Below, in pieces: positions 1 through 10,100 of a DNA stretch of 64,000 bases. The stretch lies in the NCBI GenBank assembly GCA_020832235.1, contig JAFIEZ010000010.1, positions 1-64,000 on the forward strand. The letters run 5' to 3'. A program made the position numbers and the translations under genes. Under the pieces are notes generated by a model. It saw nothing but the letters and a program-made list of their open reading frames with translations, was not told where the DNA came from and did not search any database. Numbering within the stretch: the first letter of the stretch is position 1; each line of letters starts with the position of its first letter. The DNA comes from Bacteroidota bacterium (GTDB lineage Bacteria; Bacteroidota; Rhodothermia; Balneolales; HLUCCA01).

Positions 1-141
1 GAAATGGTTATGCCTGGTGATAATGTATCGCTGACGGTAAACCTGATTCAGCCGATCGCTATGGAAGAGGGTCTGCGATTCGCTATCCGTGAGGGTGGAC
101 GTACCGTGGGTGCCGGTGTAGTAAGTAAAATTCTGAAGTAA
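1..141 (+). CDS. tuf: Elongation factor Tu, C-terminal end (partial)
   Basis: The window opens inside a reading frame whose last 46 codons match the C-terminal beta-barrel of EF-Tu, including the family-typical stretch [16 protein letters not shown] and the ending KILK. EF-Tu delivers aminoacyl-tRNA to the ribosome as a GTP complex in the cytoplasm. Only the end of domain III is visible; the GTPase domain lies to the left of the window. The gene is followed after 20 bp by tRNA-Trp and then secE-nusG, which is a widespread bacterial order. Identity is secure from the motif plus context; the 5' end cannot be given. Confidence 0.95.
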   Translation, partial: EMVMPGDNVSLTVNLIQPIAMEEGLRFAIREGGRTVGAGVVSKILK

Positions 142-161
142 GCAACTACACAGAAACTAGT

Positions 162-234
162 ACGGGCGTAGCTCAATTGGTAGAGTAGCGGTCTCCAAAA
201 CCGTTGGCTGGGGGTTCGAGTCCCTCCGCCCGTG
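162..234 (+). tRNA. trnW: tRNA-Trp (anticodon CCA)
   Basis: A full cloverleaf can be drawn: a 7-bp acceptor (ACGGGCG with CGCCCGT), a D arm, an anticodon loop CTCCAAA with anticodon CCA, and a T arm with loop TTCGAGT. The discriminator is G73, as expected for bacterial tRNA-Trp. The CCA end is not encoded; the discriminator is followed by CA. The gene sits between tuf and secE and is probably processed from the tuf read-through transcript, since no terminator is visible on either side. Confidence 0.96.
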
Positions 235-252
235 CAATAAATAAAATAAGAT

Positions 253-435
253 ATGAGTAAAACTACTGAATACTTTGAGTCTGTCCGTAAAGAGATGAAT
301 AAAGTCTCTTGGCCAACGCAAAAAGAACTCGTTGACAATACAATGATTGTCGTTGTGTTTTCTATAATTGTTTCGTTGTTCATCTTCGGAGTTGACAATG
401 TATACAGTACTATTCTCGAATTCATCTACGGCTAA
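253..435 (+). CDS. secE: Preprotein translocase subunit SecE
   Basis: A 60-residue protein of the short single-helix SecE type. The N-terminal amphipathic segment carries the typical EMNKVSWPTQKEL signature, followed by one membrane helix at about residues 29-47. SecE stabilises SecY in the inner-membrane SecYEG channel. The stop codon overlaps the nusG start (TAATG), so the two are translationally coupled. Its position downstream of tRNA-Trp and upstream of nusG is the standard arrangement and supports the call despite the small size. Confidence 0.96.
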   Translation: MSKTTEYFESVRKEMNKVSWPTQKELVDNTMIVVVFSIIVSLFIFGVDNVYSTILEFIYG

Positions 436-998
436 TGAGTACCGAAGATTTTAAATGGTATGTAGTACGCTGTTTTTCTGGGCACGAAAAGAAAGTACGT
501 GAATTCCTGTCCCAGGAAACAGTTGAAGCCGGTCTTGAAGAAAAGATTAGTGAGATACTCATACCTACTGAAACTGTTGTAGAAATCAGAGGCGGTAAAA
601 AGAGAACCCGAGAAAAGAACTTTTTCCCGGGTTATATTTTGATTAATGCCATATACGACGATTCAGTCAATAACCTAATTTCCAATGCCCCATCGGTAAT
701 TGGCTTCTTAAAAGGTGATAAGACCAGCAAAATCCCTGCTCCACTCAAAGAGGATGAAGTAGAAAGAATACTTGGGCGAGTTAATCATAACCGCGAAGTA
801 GCTGCATCAGGTGGTTTTGTTGAGATTCCTTATCGCGTTGGTGACCTCATTAAAGTTACCGACGGTCCTTTTAAAGATTTCGATGGATCAGTGGAAGAAA
901 TATATCCTGATAAACTTAAGCTGCGTGTGTTGGTTAGTATTTTCGGAAGAAAGACACCGGTTGAGGTTGATGTAAATCAGGTTGAAAACGTTGATTAA
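435..998 (+). CDS. nusG: Transcription termination/antitermination protein NusG
   Basis: A 187-residue protein with an N-terminal NGN domain (starts KWYVVRCFSGHEKKV, with the FFPGYILI core near residue 60) and a C-terminal KOW domain (GDLIKVTDGPFKDFDG at about residue 137). NusG binds the RNA polymerase clamp, supports processive elongation and links polymerase to Rho or the ribosome. Its length is normal. Its ATG shares one base with the secE stop and no Shine-Dalgarno is visible, so coupling to secE is likely. It is followed after 45 bp by the ribosomal protein genes. Confidence 0.97.
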   Translation: MSTEDFKWYVVRCFSGHEKKVREFLSQETVEAGLEEKISEILIPTETVVEIRGGKKRTREKNFFPGYILINAIYDDSVNNLISNAPSVIGFLKGDKTSKIPAPLKEDEVERILGRVNHNREVAASGGFVEIPYRVGDLIKVTDGPFKDFDGSVEEIYPDKLKLRVLVSIFGRKTPVEVDVNQVENVD

Positions 999-1043
999 TT
1001 AAAAACGTGGTTTGATCAACTACGATTCATTTAGGAAAAAACA

Positions 1044-1475
1044 ATGGCCAAGAAAGTTCAAAAAATTATAAAACTCCAAATTACTGCTGGTCAGGCAAAT
1101 CCTGCACCACCAGTTGGACCTGCACTCGGTCAGGCAGGCGTGAATATCATGGAGTTTTGCAAGGCATTTAATGCTAAGACCCAGGATAAAGCAGGTACTA
1201 TTACTCCTGTAGTCATTACTGTTTACACAGACAAGTCTTTCACATTTGTTACCAAAACTCCACCAGCACCGGTATTGCTTAAGAAAATTGCAAATATCAA
1301 ATCTGGATCTGGTGAACCCAACAGGAATAAAGTTGGTTCTGTAACTTGGTCGCAGTGCCTTGAAATAGCCAAGGAAAAACTGGAAGATCTTAATGCATAT
1401 GATGAAGTTGCCGGCGCTGAAATGATAGCTGGTACTGCTCGCAGCATGGGTTTACGTGTTGACCGTTCTAAATAA
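1044..1475 (+). CDS. rplK: 50S ribosomal protein L11
   Basis: A 143-residue protein matching L11 along its whole length. The N-terminal domain has the proline-rich [19 protein letters not shown] segment, and the C-terminal rRNA-binding domain ends with [11 protein letters not shown]11 with L10 and L12 forms the GTPase-associated stalk base and is needed for the stringent response. An AGGA element lies about 8 nt before the ATG. First ribosomal gene of the rplKAJL-rpoBC series, 20 bp ahead of rplA. Confidence 0.98.
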   Translation: MAKKVQKIIKLQITAGQANPAPPVGPALGQAGVNIMEFCKAFNAKTQDKAGTITPVVITVYTDKSFTFVTKTPPAPVLLKKIANIKSGSGEPNRNKVGSVTWSQCLEIAKEKLEDLNAYDEVAGAEMIAGTARSMGLRVDRSK

Positions 1476-1495
1476 AAAAATAGGTATATAAAAAA

Positions 1496-2191
1496 ATGGC
1501 TAAGCACGGTAAAAAATATACAGATGCAGTTAAGCTGATAGAGCCAGGAGTTGAATACTCGCTCTCAGATGCATCCGAATTAATTAAGAAGACAACAACT
1601 ACCAAGTTTGATTCTTCTGTTGATGTGGACATTCGCTTAGGTGTTGATCCACGCCATGCCGATCAGATGGTGCGTGGTACAGTTGCATTACCCCATGGTA
1701 TTGGAAAGTCTGTTCGTGTTCTTGCGCTTGTTAATCCTGCAAAACAGGAAGAAGCTAAAGAAGCTGGTGCAGATCACGTAGGTTTAGATGACTATCTTGC
1801 AAAACTTGAATCCGGTTGGACAGACATCGATGTAATTATTGCTACTCCAGACGTAATGGGTAAGCTTGGAAAATTAGGTCGAGTTCTAGGGCCCAGAGGT
1901 TTGATGCCTAACCCAAAGAGTGGTACAGTTACCATGGAAGTTGGCAACGCTATTAAAGAAGTAAAAGCAGGTAAGATAGACTTCCGCGTTGACAAATATG
2001 GTATACTTCACACATCTGTAGGCAAAGTCAGCTTTGATGCCGACAAAATTAAGGAAAACGCAGAAGCGTTCATTCAGACTGTAATTAAATTAAAGCCGGC
2101 AAGTTCTAAGGGTACCTACATAAAGAGCTTGTATATGAGTTCTACAATGGGACCAAGTATTCCGGTTAGTAAAGTCGGATTAGTACCATAA
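1496..2191 (+). CDS. rplA: 50S ribosomal protein L1
   Basis: A 231-residue L1 protein with the signature region [18 protein letters not shown] at about residues 126-143, and of normal length. L1 binds 23S rRNA at the mobile E-site stalk. In other bacteria it also represses translation of the rplK-rplA message; a leader site for that is not recognisable here. It lies 20 bp after rplK and 27 bp before rplJ, so the E. coli-style long rplJ leader that binds L10/L12 is not available in this gap. Confidence 0.98.
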   Translation: MAKHGKKYTDAVKLIEPGVEYSLSDASELIKKTTTTKFDSSVDVDIRLGVDPRHADQMVRGTVALPHGIGKSVRVLALVNPAKQEEAKEAGADHVGLDDYLAKLESGWTDIDVIIATPDVMGKLGKLGRVLGPRGLMPNPKSGTVTMEVGNAIKEVKAGKIDFRVDKYGILHTSVGKVSFDADKIKENAEAFIQTVIKLKPASSKGTYIKSLYMSSTMGPSIPVSKVGLVP

Positions 2192-2218
2192 TCTGAACAA
2201 AGATAAAGCATTTTCAAA

Positions 2219-2740
2219 ATGGCAACAAAAGCACAAAAACAGGAAGTATTCAATGAACTCGTAGAAGTTCTTGGTAATTCCGAAGCCGTATATTTAACTA
2301 AGTATACCGGTATGTCGGTTGCTGATATAAGCAGCTTACGAAAAGAGTTTAGAAAGCATGGTGTAACTTATAAAGTGTATAAAAACACTATAGTAAGGAA
2401 AGCTATGGAATCTATTGGTGGTTACGATGAAATACTTGACCATCTTGAAGATCAAACTGCCTATGCTTTTATGTCTGGTGATAATTCAACACCAGCTAAG
2501 GTTCTAAAAGACTTCCTTAAGAAAGGTGATAAACCTGCTTTCAGAGGCGCAATAGTTGACGGATCTGTTTACGGAGACGACAAACTAGATGCACTTGCGG
2601 CTATGAAGTCTAAAGATGAAGTCCTTGGAGATATTGTAGGATTGCTTCTGTCACCAATGCAAAATGTTATTGGTGCTCTCCAGTCTCAAGGGTCTACAAT
2701 TGCTGGCGCAATACAACAAATCGCCGAAAAAGATAATTAA
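2219..2740 (+). CDS. rplJ: 50S ribosomal protein L10
   Basis: A 173-residue protein with the L10 N-terminal domain (KTEYLT-like YLTKYTGMSVADIS, then YKVYKNTIVRKAM) and a C-terminal helix (LLLSPMQNVIGALQSQG) that carries the L12 dimers. It anchors the L7/L12 stalk to the large subunit. The spacer from rplA is only 27 bp and shows no strong ribosome site. It is followed by rplL after 40 bp, as usual. Confidence 0.97.
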   Translation: MATKAQKQEVFNELVEVLGNSEAVYLTKYTGMSVADISSLRKEFRKHGVTYKVYKNTIVRKAMESIGGYDEILDHLEDQTAYAFMSGDNSTPAKVLKDFLKKGDKPAFRGAIVDGSVYGDDKLDALAAMKSKDEVLGDIVGLLLSPMQNVIGALQSQGSTIAGAIQQIAEKDN

Positions 2741-2780
2741 TACTGAGATTCACAAAATAAAATAATCGGAGACAGATAAA

Positions 2781-3158
2781 ATGGCTGATGTTAAATCAAT
2801 CGCTGAAACCCTGGTAAACCTCACCATTAAAGAGGCAAACGAATTAGCTCAAATTCTTGAAAACGAGTACGGTATCAAGCCCGCTGCTGCAGCTGTAGCT
2901 GTTGCCGGTCCTGCTGCTGGCGGAGAAGCTGCTGCAGCCGAAGAGCAAACTGAGTTCACTGTAGTACTTAAGTCTGCCGGTTCTAACAAAATCGCTGTTA
3001 TCAAAGAAGTGCGTGCACTTACAGGACTTGGCCTTAAAGAAGCTAAAGATCTTGTAGATGGCGCACCTAGCAACATTAAAGAAGGTGTTGATAAAGCAGA
3101 AGCTGAAGAAATAAAAAACAAGCTTACTGACGCCGGCGCTGAAGTAGAGCTTAAATAA
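2781..3158 (+). CDS. rplL: 50S ribosomal protein L7/L12
   Basis: A 125-residue L12 with the N-terminal dimerisation domain, an alanine-rich flexible hinge (about residues 35-55) and the C-terminal factor-binding domain, including [15 protein letters not shown]. It recruits translation GTPases to the ribosome. A GGAG element about 8 nt before ATG gives a better ribosome site than its neighbours have, consistent with the need for several copies per ribosome. A 148-bp spacer with a hairpin separates it from rpoB. Confidence 0.98.
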   Translation: MADVKSIAETLVNLTIKEANELAQILENEYGIKPAAAAVAVAGPAAGGEAAAAEEQTEFTVVLKSAGSNKIAVIKEVRALTGLGLKEAKDLVDGAPSNIKEGVDKAEAEEIKNKLTDAGAEVELK

Positions 3159-3190
3159 TAAGCTCCCGAGCTTCATATTCTTAGATAGCT

Positions 3191-3220
3191 TAGCCAATAT
3201 CAGGAAACTGGTATTGGCTA
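3191..3220 (+). promoter_or_regulatory. Hairpin in the rplL-rpoB spacer (candidate attenuator or processing site)
   Basis: TAGCCAATATC pairs with GGTATTGGCTA through an 11-bp stem (one G-U pair) around an 8-nt loop. No T-run follows, so it is not a complete intrinsic terminator. Immediately after it comes a direct repeat CTATTGCTGT x2. In E. coli this same spacer carries a partial terminator and an RNase III site that set the ribosomal-protein to polymerase ratio; a similar role here is inference from position. Confidence 0.55.
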
Positions 3221-3306
3221 TTGCTGTCTATTGCTGTTTATAGGTAATGTACCTAAAATAGTTCTCTTCGTTTTTGAGCAATTCATAACCAAATAGCGAG
3301 GTATCC

Positions 3307-6300
3307 TTGGCTAACTCATACCAGACTCTTCCTTTTACTGAACGAATTACTTTTGCTCGAACCAAAAACGTACTTGAATATCCTGATTTCCTGGATGTTC
3401 AGCTTGAATCTTTCCGGAAATTCAGTCAATGGAATATCCAACCAGAAGAAAGAGCAGAAGAAGGCTTACAGGAGATATTCCTGGAGCACTTCCCTATTCA
3501 AGATACACGTGAGCAACATATTCTCGAATTTCTTTACTATTCCATCGACACACCACGTTACACTATTAAAGAGTGTCAGGAACGTGGACTAACGTATTCT
3601 GTACCACTCAAAGCCAAACTCAGGCTGTCTGCTGTTGATCAGTCAGATGAGGCAAGTGAAACCATTGAGCAAGAGGTATTCTTGGGTGACTTACCTTGGA
3701 TGACAGAAAGAGGTACATTCATCATCAATGGTGCTGAGCGTGTAATTGTAAGTCAATTACACCGATCACCTGGTGTATTCTTTGGGCAATCAATGCACCC
3801 GAATGGCACTCAGCTTTATTCAGCACGCATTATACCTTTCAAAGGCTCCTGGATTGAGTTTACTACTGATATCCGCGATGTACTATGGGCTTACATTGAC
3901 AGGAAGAAGAAACTTCCCGTCACCACATTATTACGTGCACTGGGTTTCTCAACTGATTATGACATTCTCAGAATGTTTGATTTATCAGAGGATATTGAAA
4001 TCAAAACCAAGAAGGCATTCTCTGACTCCCTTGGTAAGCGTTTAGCTACTGATGTAGCTCAAGAAATTATTGAAGAGGTTGTTGACGAAGAAACCGGAGA
4101 AGTTAAAGAAGCTACGAGACGTATTGTCATTCTCTCAAGAGACCATGAACTCGTAGAAGAAGACTTTGATATCCTCAAAGAGGCAGGTATTGATAAAGTA
4201 CTGGCTCTCAAAATATCTAGTGAAGATGCAGATCGTTCTGTAATTCTGAATACACTGAGAAAAGATACAACCTATAACGAAGAAACAGCTCTGGGTGAGG
4301 TTTATCGTCAAATTCGTACAGGTGAAATGCCCGATACGGAAACGGCAAGACAAGTACTTGAGAGACTCTTCTTTAGTGATAAAAAGTATGATCTTGGTGA
4401 AGTCGGTCGTTACCGGCTCAACAAGCGACTTCGTTTAGACGAGCCACTGGAAACAACTGTACTTACCATTAGCGATATTGTTGCGATCATTAAGGAATTG
4501 ATTCGTCTTAAGAACCTTAAATCGCAGGTAGATGATATTGATCACCTCAGTAACAGACGCGTTCGTACTGTTGGAGAACAGTTATCTCAACAATTTGCGC
4601 TGGGTCTTGCCCGTATGGCCAGAACCATCCGTGAGCGGATGAATTCTCGTGATGCCGAACAGTTCACACCGCAGGATCTTGTAAATGCCCGAACTATATC
4701 TAGCGTGATTAATACCTTCTTTGGTACGAATCAGCTATCTCAGTTTATGGACCAGACCAATCCCCTGGCTGAACTTACTCACAAAAGACGGATGTCTGCT
4801 TTAGGCCCTGGTGGTCTAACACGTGAGCGTGCCGGGTTTGAGGTTCGTGATGTTCACTACACTCACTATGGTCGACTTTGTCCTATTGAGACACCTGAAG
4901 GTCCAAACATCGGTTTGATTTCTTCACTTTGCGTTCATGCGAAAGTAAATGAATTTGGTTTCATTGAAACGCCATATCGACGTGTTGTTTCTGGTAAAGT
5001 TACAGATAAAGTGGAGTATCTCGCTGCCGAGCAGGAAGACGAAACGATTATTGCTCAGGCAAATGCAGAACTCACAGAAGCCTCTACATTTAAAAATGAA
5101 TTCATTTTTTCAAGATTCCGCGACAGTAACGTAGGTCTGGCCCGTCCGGATCAAGTTGAATTTATGGATGTCAGTACGAATCAGATTACTTCTGTTGCAG
5201 CTGCCCTGATTCCCTTTATTGAGCATGATGATGCTAACCGTGCACTCATGGGGTCAAACATGCAACGTCAGGGTGTTCCATTGCTGAGGCCGGAAAGACC
5301 GGTTGTAGGAACCGGAATGGAGTACCGCGCCGCTCGTGATTCACGCGCACTTGTTGTTTCTGAAGGCAACGGTGAGGTAGTCTACGTTAGCTCTACAGAG
5401 ATTCGTGTACGTTACGAAAGAGACGAAATGGAATCGTTGGCATACTTTGATGATGGTGTAGTAAGCTATCCGTTGAGAAAGTTTGAAAGAACTAATCAGG
5501 ATACCACTTCCAATCAAATACCCATTGTTAAAGTAGGCGACAAAGTAGTTGCCGACCAGCCTCTTGCAGATGGCTGTGCTACCAATAAAGGCGAACTTGC
5601 TCTCGGAAGAAATCTTCTTGTGGCCTTTATGCCATGGAGAGGATACAATTTTGAGGATGCCATTGTTATTTCAGAACGTGTAGTTTCTGAAGACCTGTAT
5701 ACTTCTATACACATACAGGAATTTGAGCAACAAGTTCGTGATACGAAACGTGGCGAAGAAGAGCTCACTCGTGAGATTCCTAATGTTAGCGAGGAAGCTA
5801 CACGAAACCTGGATGAAAATGGTATTATTCGCGTGGGCGCTAAGGTTAAACCAGGCGACATTATCGTAGGTAAAATCACTCCTAAGGGCGAAACAGATCC
5901 AACTCCTGAAGAAAAATTACTTCGGGCGATTTTTGGGGATAAAGCCGGAGATGTTAAAGATGCTTCACTGAAAACACCTCCTGGTGTTCACGGTGTGGTT
6001 ATCGAAACGAAGCTCTTTAGCCGTAAGCGCGAAGAACAATACACTCGTAAGGAAGAAAAAGAGCTTGTAGACAGGGAACAACAAGATTTTGATCGCAAAA
6101 TCGGTAAGCTGAATGCAAGTTGGGCTGAGCGCATGTATAAGTTGCTCAAAGATAAAACTTCGCCAGGGATATTAGATCGTGCTGGTAACGAAGTTATACC
6201 TAAAAGCGAAAAATACCGTAAGCAAACGTTCGAAGAACTCGATCCTATGGAGTTGCGCGTTAATCAGGCCTGGTGCCAGGATGATAACGTTGTAGCTGTT

Positions 6301-7131
6301 GTTGTGAAGTTATTTGAAAGTTACCGAAACGAACGACGCGAGTATGAAACGGAACTCAAACGACGTAAGTACTCCATTCAAGTAGGTGATGAGTTACCAC
6401 CTGGTATTGTCCAGAAAGCTAAAGTCTACGTTGCTAAAAAACGTAAGCTTCAGGTAGGTGATAAAATGGCTGGACGACACGGTAATAAAGGTGTTGTTGC
6501 CAATATCGTACCTGCTGAAGATATGCCGTTTCTGGAAGATGGTACACCGGTCGATATCGTATTGAATCCACTTGGGGTACCTTCTCGTATGAACCTTGGC
6601 CAGATTTATGAAACCATTCTGGGTTGGGCTGGTAAAAAACTAGGGGTTAATTTCGCGACTCCAATTTTTGACGGTGCGAAATACAATGATGTACAGTACT
6701 GGTTGGGTGAAGCCGGCCTGCCTCAAGACGGTCGTACGTATCTGTACGACGGTAGAAGCGGAGAGCGATTTGCCCAGAAAACTACAGTCGGATATATCTA
6801 CATGCTGAAACTGAACCACCTTGTTCAGGATAAAATGCACGCACGATCTATCGGTCCATACTCACTCATTACTCAACAGCCACTTGGAGGTAAAGCTCAA
6901 TTTGGTGGTCAGCGTCTCGGAGAGATGGAAGTTTGGGCACTGTATGCATACGGTGCAGCAAGCATACTCAAAGAAATGCTCACGGTGAAGAGTGACGACG
7001 TTAAAGGTCGATCCAAAGTCTACGAAGCAATAGTTAAAGGGGAGAACTTACCCGAAGGTAATACTCCAGAATCATTTAACGTGTTGTTACGTGAACTTCA
7101 GGGCCTCGGACTGGAAGTCAATATTGAATAA
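3307..7131 (+). CDS. rpoB: DNA-directed RNA polymerase subunit beta
   Basis: A 1274-residue beta subunit, full length. Recognisable blocks include the rifampicin-region residues (FGTNQLSQFMDQTNPLAELTHKRR), NRALMGSNMQRQGVPLL, the GRHGNKGVV block and the C-terminal MLKLNHLVQDKMHARS. With beta' it forms the catalytic core of transcription. The start is TTG at 3307: the N-terminus reads into the conserved family start, a GAGG sits 6-7 nt upstream, and no in-frame ATG gives a better fit. It is separated from rpoC by 67 bp. A C-terminal zinc-free ending LGLEVNIE is typical. Confidence 0.98.
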   Translation: MANSYQTLPFTERITFARTKNVLEYPDFLDVQLESFRKFSQWNIQPEERAEEGLQEIFLEHFPIQDTREQHILEFLYYSIDTPRYTIKECQERGLTYSVPLKAKLRLSAVDQSDEASETIEQEVFLGDLPWMTERGTFIINGAERVIVSQLHRSPGVFFGQSMHPNGTQLYSARIIPFKGSWIEFTTDIRDVLWAYIDRKKKLPVTTLLRALGFSTDYDILRMFDLSEDIEIKTKKAFSDSLGKRLATDVAQEIIEEVVDEETGEVKEATRRIVILSRDHELVEEDFDILKEAGIDKVLALKISSEDADRSVILNTLRKDTTYNEETALGEVYRQIRTGEMPDTETARQVLERLFFSDKKYDLGEVGRYRLNKRLRLDEPLETTVLTISDIVAIIKELIRLKNLKSQVDDIDHLSNRRVRTVGEQLSQQFALGLARMARTIRERMNSRDAEQFTPQDLVNARTISSVINTFFGTNQLSQFMDQTNPLAELTHKRRMSALGPGGLTRERAGFEVRDVHYTHYGRLCPIETPEGPNIGLISSLCVHAKVNEFGFIETPYRRVVSGKVTDKVEYLAAEQEDETIIAQANAELTEASTFKNEFIFSRFRDSNVGLARPDQVEFMDVSTNQITSVAAALIPFIEHDDANRALMGSNMQRQGVPLLRPERPVVGTGMEYRAARDSRALVVSEGNGEVVYVSSTEIRVRYERDEMESLAYFDDGVVSYPLRKFERTNQDTTSNQIPIVKVGDKVVADQPLADGCATNKGELALGRNLLVAFMPWRGYNFEDAIVISERVVSEDLYTSIHIQEFEQQVRDTKRGEEELTREIPNVSEEATRNLDENGIIRVGAKVKPGDIIVGKITPKGETDPTPEEKLLRAIFGDKAGDVKDASLKTPPGVHGVVIETKLFSRKREEQYTRKEEKELVDREQQDFDRKIGKLNASWAERMYKLLKDKTSPGILDRAGNEVIPKSEKYRKQTFEELDPMELRVNQAWCQDDNVVAVVVKLFESYRNERREYETELKRRKYSIQVGDELPPGIVQKAKVYVAKKRKLQVGDKMAGRHGNKGVVANIVPAEDMPFLEDGTPVDIVLNPLGVPSRMNLGQIYETILGWAGKKLGVNFATPIFDGAKYNDVQYWLGEAGLPQDGRTYLYDGRSGERFAQKTTVGYIYMLKLNHLVQDKMHARSIGPYSLITQQPLGGKAQFGGQRLGEMEVWALYAYGAASILKEMLTVKSDDVKGRSKVYEAIVKGENLPEGNTPESFNVLLRELQGLGLEVNIE

Positions 7132-7198
7132 GAATTGCTGATGCATTTCTAGTTTCAACCAAATTCAATTAAAGCAAACTTTTTACGGAGGTACAACC

Positions 7199-10100
7199 TT
7201 GCCGTTCTCAAAAAGCGAAACCGTTTCTAAAGACTTCAATCATATTCGGATTTCTCTGGCTTCGGCCGAAACTATTCTGTCACGCTCGCGTGGAGAGGTT
7301 CTCAATCCGGAGACCATTAACTATCGTACATTCAAACCTGAAAAAGATGGTTTGTTTTGCGAGAAGATTTTTGGCCCTGTCAAAGACTGGGAGTGTCATT
7401 GCGGTAAATATAAAAGAATCCGATATAAGGGTATTATCTGCGACCGTTGCGGCGTAGAGGTTACCCGTAAAGCGGTACGCCGTGAACGTATGGGGCACAT
7501 AACATTGAGTGTTCCTGTTGTTCACATCTGGTACTTTAAGTCTTTACCCAACAAAATTGCTTACCTGTTAGGACTTTCTTCTAAAAACTTAGAAAAAATT
7601 GTTTATTACGAAAGTTTCGTAGTAACCAATCCGGGTATTGCACGTGACCTTGGCTACAAAGTTGGTGATATGCTCACCGAAGAAGAATATTATGATATCC
7701 TTTCGCAGCTTCCCGAAGAACATCGGGAACTAGACGAGGATGATCACGATAAGTTTGTTGTCAAAATGGGAGCAGAAGCCATAGAATCGCTGCTCTCAAA
7801 AATCAATCTCGATAAAGATGCATTCAAGTATCGTGAAGCCGTAAAAGGTGAAACGTCAATGATGCGTAAGAAGAAACACCTGAAACGACTCCAGGTACTG
7901 GAATCTTTCCGTTCAGCCAACAAGGCCATGGAAAACAGACCAGAGTGGATGGTGTTGCGTGTTATACCTGTCATTCCTCCTGAATTACGTCCTCTGGTGC
8001 CTCTTGAGGGTGGGCGTTTTGCCACGTCTGACCTTAATGACCTTTATCGACGCGTTATTATTAGAAATAACCGTCTTAAGCGACTTATCGATATTAAAGC
8101 TCCGGATGTAATCTTACGTAACGAAAAACGTATGTTACAGGAAGCTGTAGACTCTCTGTTCGATAACTCACGTAAGACGAATGCCGTCAGAAGTAACAAT
8201 CGCCCGTTAAAATCACTCAGCGATATGCTGAAAGGTAAAAACGGTCGTTTCCGACAAAACTTACTTGGTAAGCGTGTTGACTACTCAGGTCGATCAGTAA
8301 TTGTGGTTGGTCCTGAACTAAAAATGCACCAGTGCGGCCTGCCGAAAGAAATGGCAGTGGAGTTATATAAACCTTTCATTATTCGACGACTCATTGAGCG
8401 TGGCTACGTTAAGACTGTGAAAAGCGCTAAGAAGGTAGTCGACCGACGTGATGAAGTGGTTTGGGACGTCCTCGAAAATGTAATTGATGGACATCCTGTA
8501 TTACTAAACCGCGCTCCTACACTTCACCGTTTAGGTATTCAGGCATATCAGCCCATCCTGATTGAAGACAAAGCTATACGATTACACCCGCTCTCGTGTA
8601 CAGCATTTAATGCTGACTTTGACGGTGATCAGATGGCCGTTCACCTTCCACTAAGCAACGATGCTATTTTGGAAGCTTCTGTTTTGATGCTTGGTTCTCA
8701 TAATATTATGAACCCTGCAAACGGTGGTCCTATTACAGTACCATCGCAGGACATGGTTCTTGGTATCTATTACCTCACCAAGATGTCGCCAACAACGCCT
8801 TCCCGTGAGAAGTTATTCTCTGGTGTTGATGAAGTTGTCATTGCGTACGATCAGGGTAAAATTGAGCTGCATGATAAAATCACCGTTCGGGTGAGTCACA
8901 TGCTCAAGGGTGAAAGTTTTGTAACTGAAAATATCAAAACAACAACCGGTCGCGTTATATTCAACGAAATTATTCCAAATGACCTTGGATTCAAGAATAC
9001 TACATTCGGTAAGAAAGAGCTCCGGATTCTGATTGGGGAAGTGTTCAATGTTTGCGGTACAGCTGCAACAGCGAAGTTTCTTGATGATATGAAAGCGCTT
9101 GGGTTCAATACGGCAACCCGTGGTGGACTTTCATTTAGTCTTGAAGACATTGTAATTCCTGATGAAAAACGCGAGCTCATTACCAAAGCTCAAGATGAAG
9201 TGAAAATGATTCAGGAGCGATATGAAAATGGTTTCATTACCGACAATGAGCGTTACAATCAGGTAATTGATAAATGGACGAGTACAACGAACCGAGTATC
9301 TGAAACCCTGTTTACAGCGCTTCAGAAAGACCGTGACGGATTTAATCCTGTGTACATGATGGCCGACTCTGGTGCTCGAGGTTCAAAGGAGCAGATTCGC
9401 CAGCTTGGTGGTATGCGTGGTCTTATGGCTAAACCTCAGAAAAGTACAACGGAGTCTAGTGGCAGTGAAGTCATCGAAACACCAATTTTATCAAGCTTCC
9501 GTGAAGGTCTTACTGTACTTGAATACTTTATTTCTACACACGGTGCACGTAAAGGTCTTGCCGATACAGCCCTCAAAACAGCTGATGCCGGTTACCTTAC
9601 CCGCCGTCTTGTAGATGTTTCACAAGATCTCATTATTGGTGAAGACGATTGCGGTACCCTTAGAGGTATCAAGATTCGTGCACTCAAAGACAATGAAGAT
9701 ATCGTTGAGAGTCTCGAAGATCGTATACTTGGTCGCGTATCGATGCATGATGTATACGATCCGCTCACAGACGATCTTCTTGTTGGATCCAACGAACTCA
9801 TCAATGAGGCTGTTGCCAAGAAGATTGCAGAGACATCAATCGAAGAGGTTGAAATTCGATCAGTATTGACTTGCGAGTCTCCAAGAGGAGTTTGTGCGAA
9901 ATGTTACGGTCGTGACCTGTCCAGAGGAAAACTCGTACAGGTAGGTGAGGCTGTTGGTGTAATCGCTGCTCAGTCTATTGGTGAGCCAGGTACCCAGTTG
10001 ACGCTTCGAACCTTCCACGTTGGTGGTACAGCATCTCGTCTGGAGTCGGAGTCAATGCATAAGTCCAAGTTTGCAGGTAAAATTGCCTTCGAAAACTTAC

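Noticed and set aside
48-425. Minus-strand ORF of 125 codons
   Set aside because: Antisense to tuf, tRNA-Trp and secE, all of which are secure.
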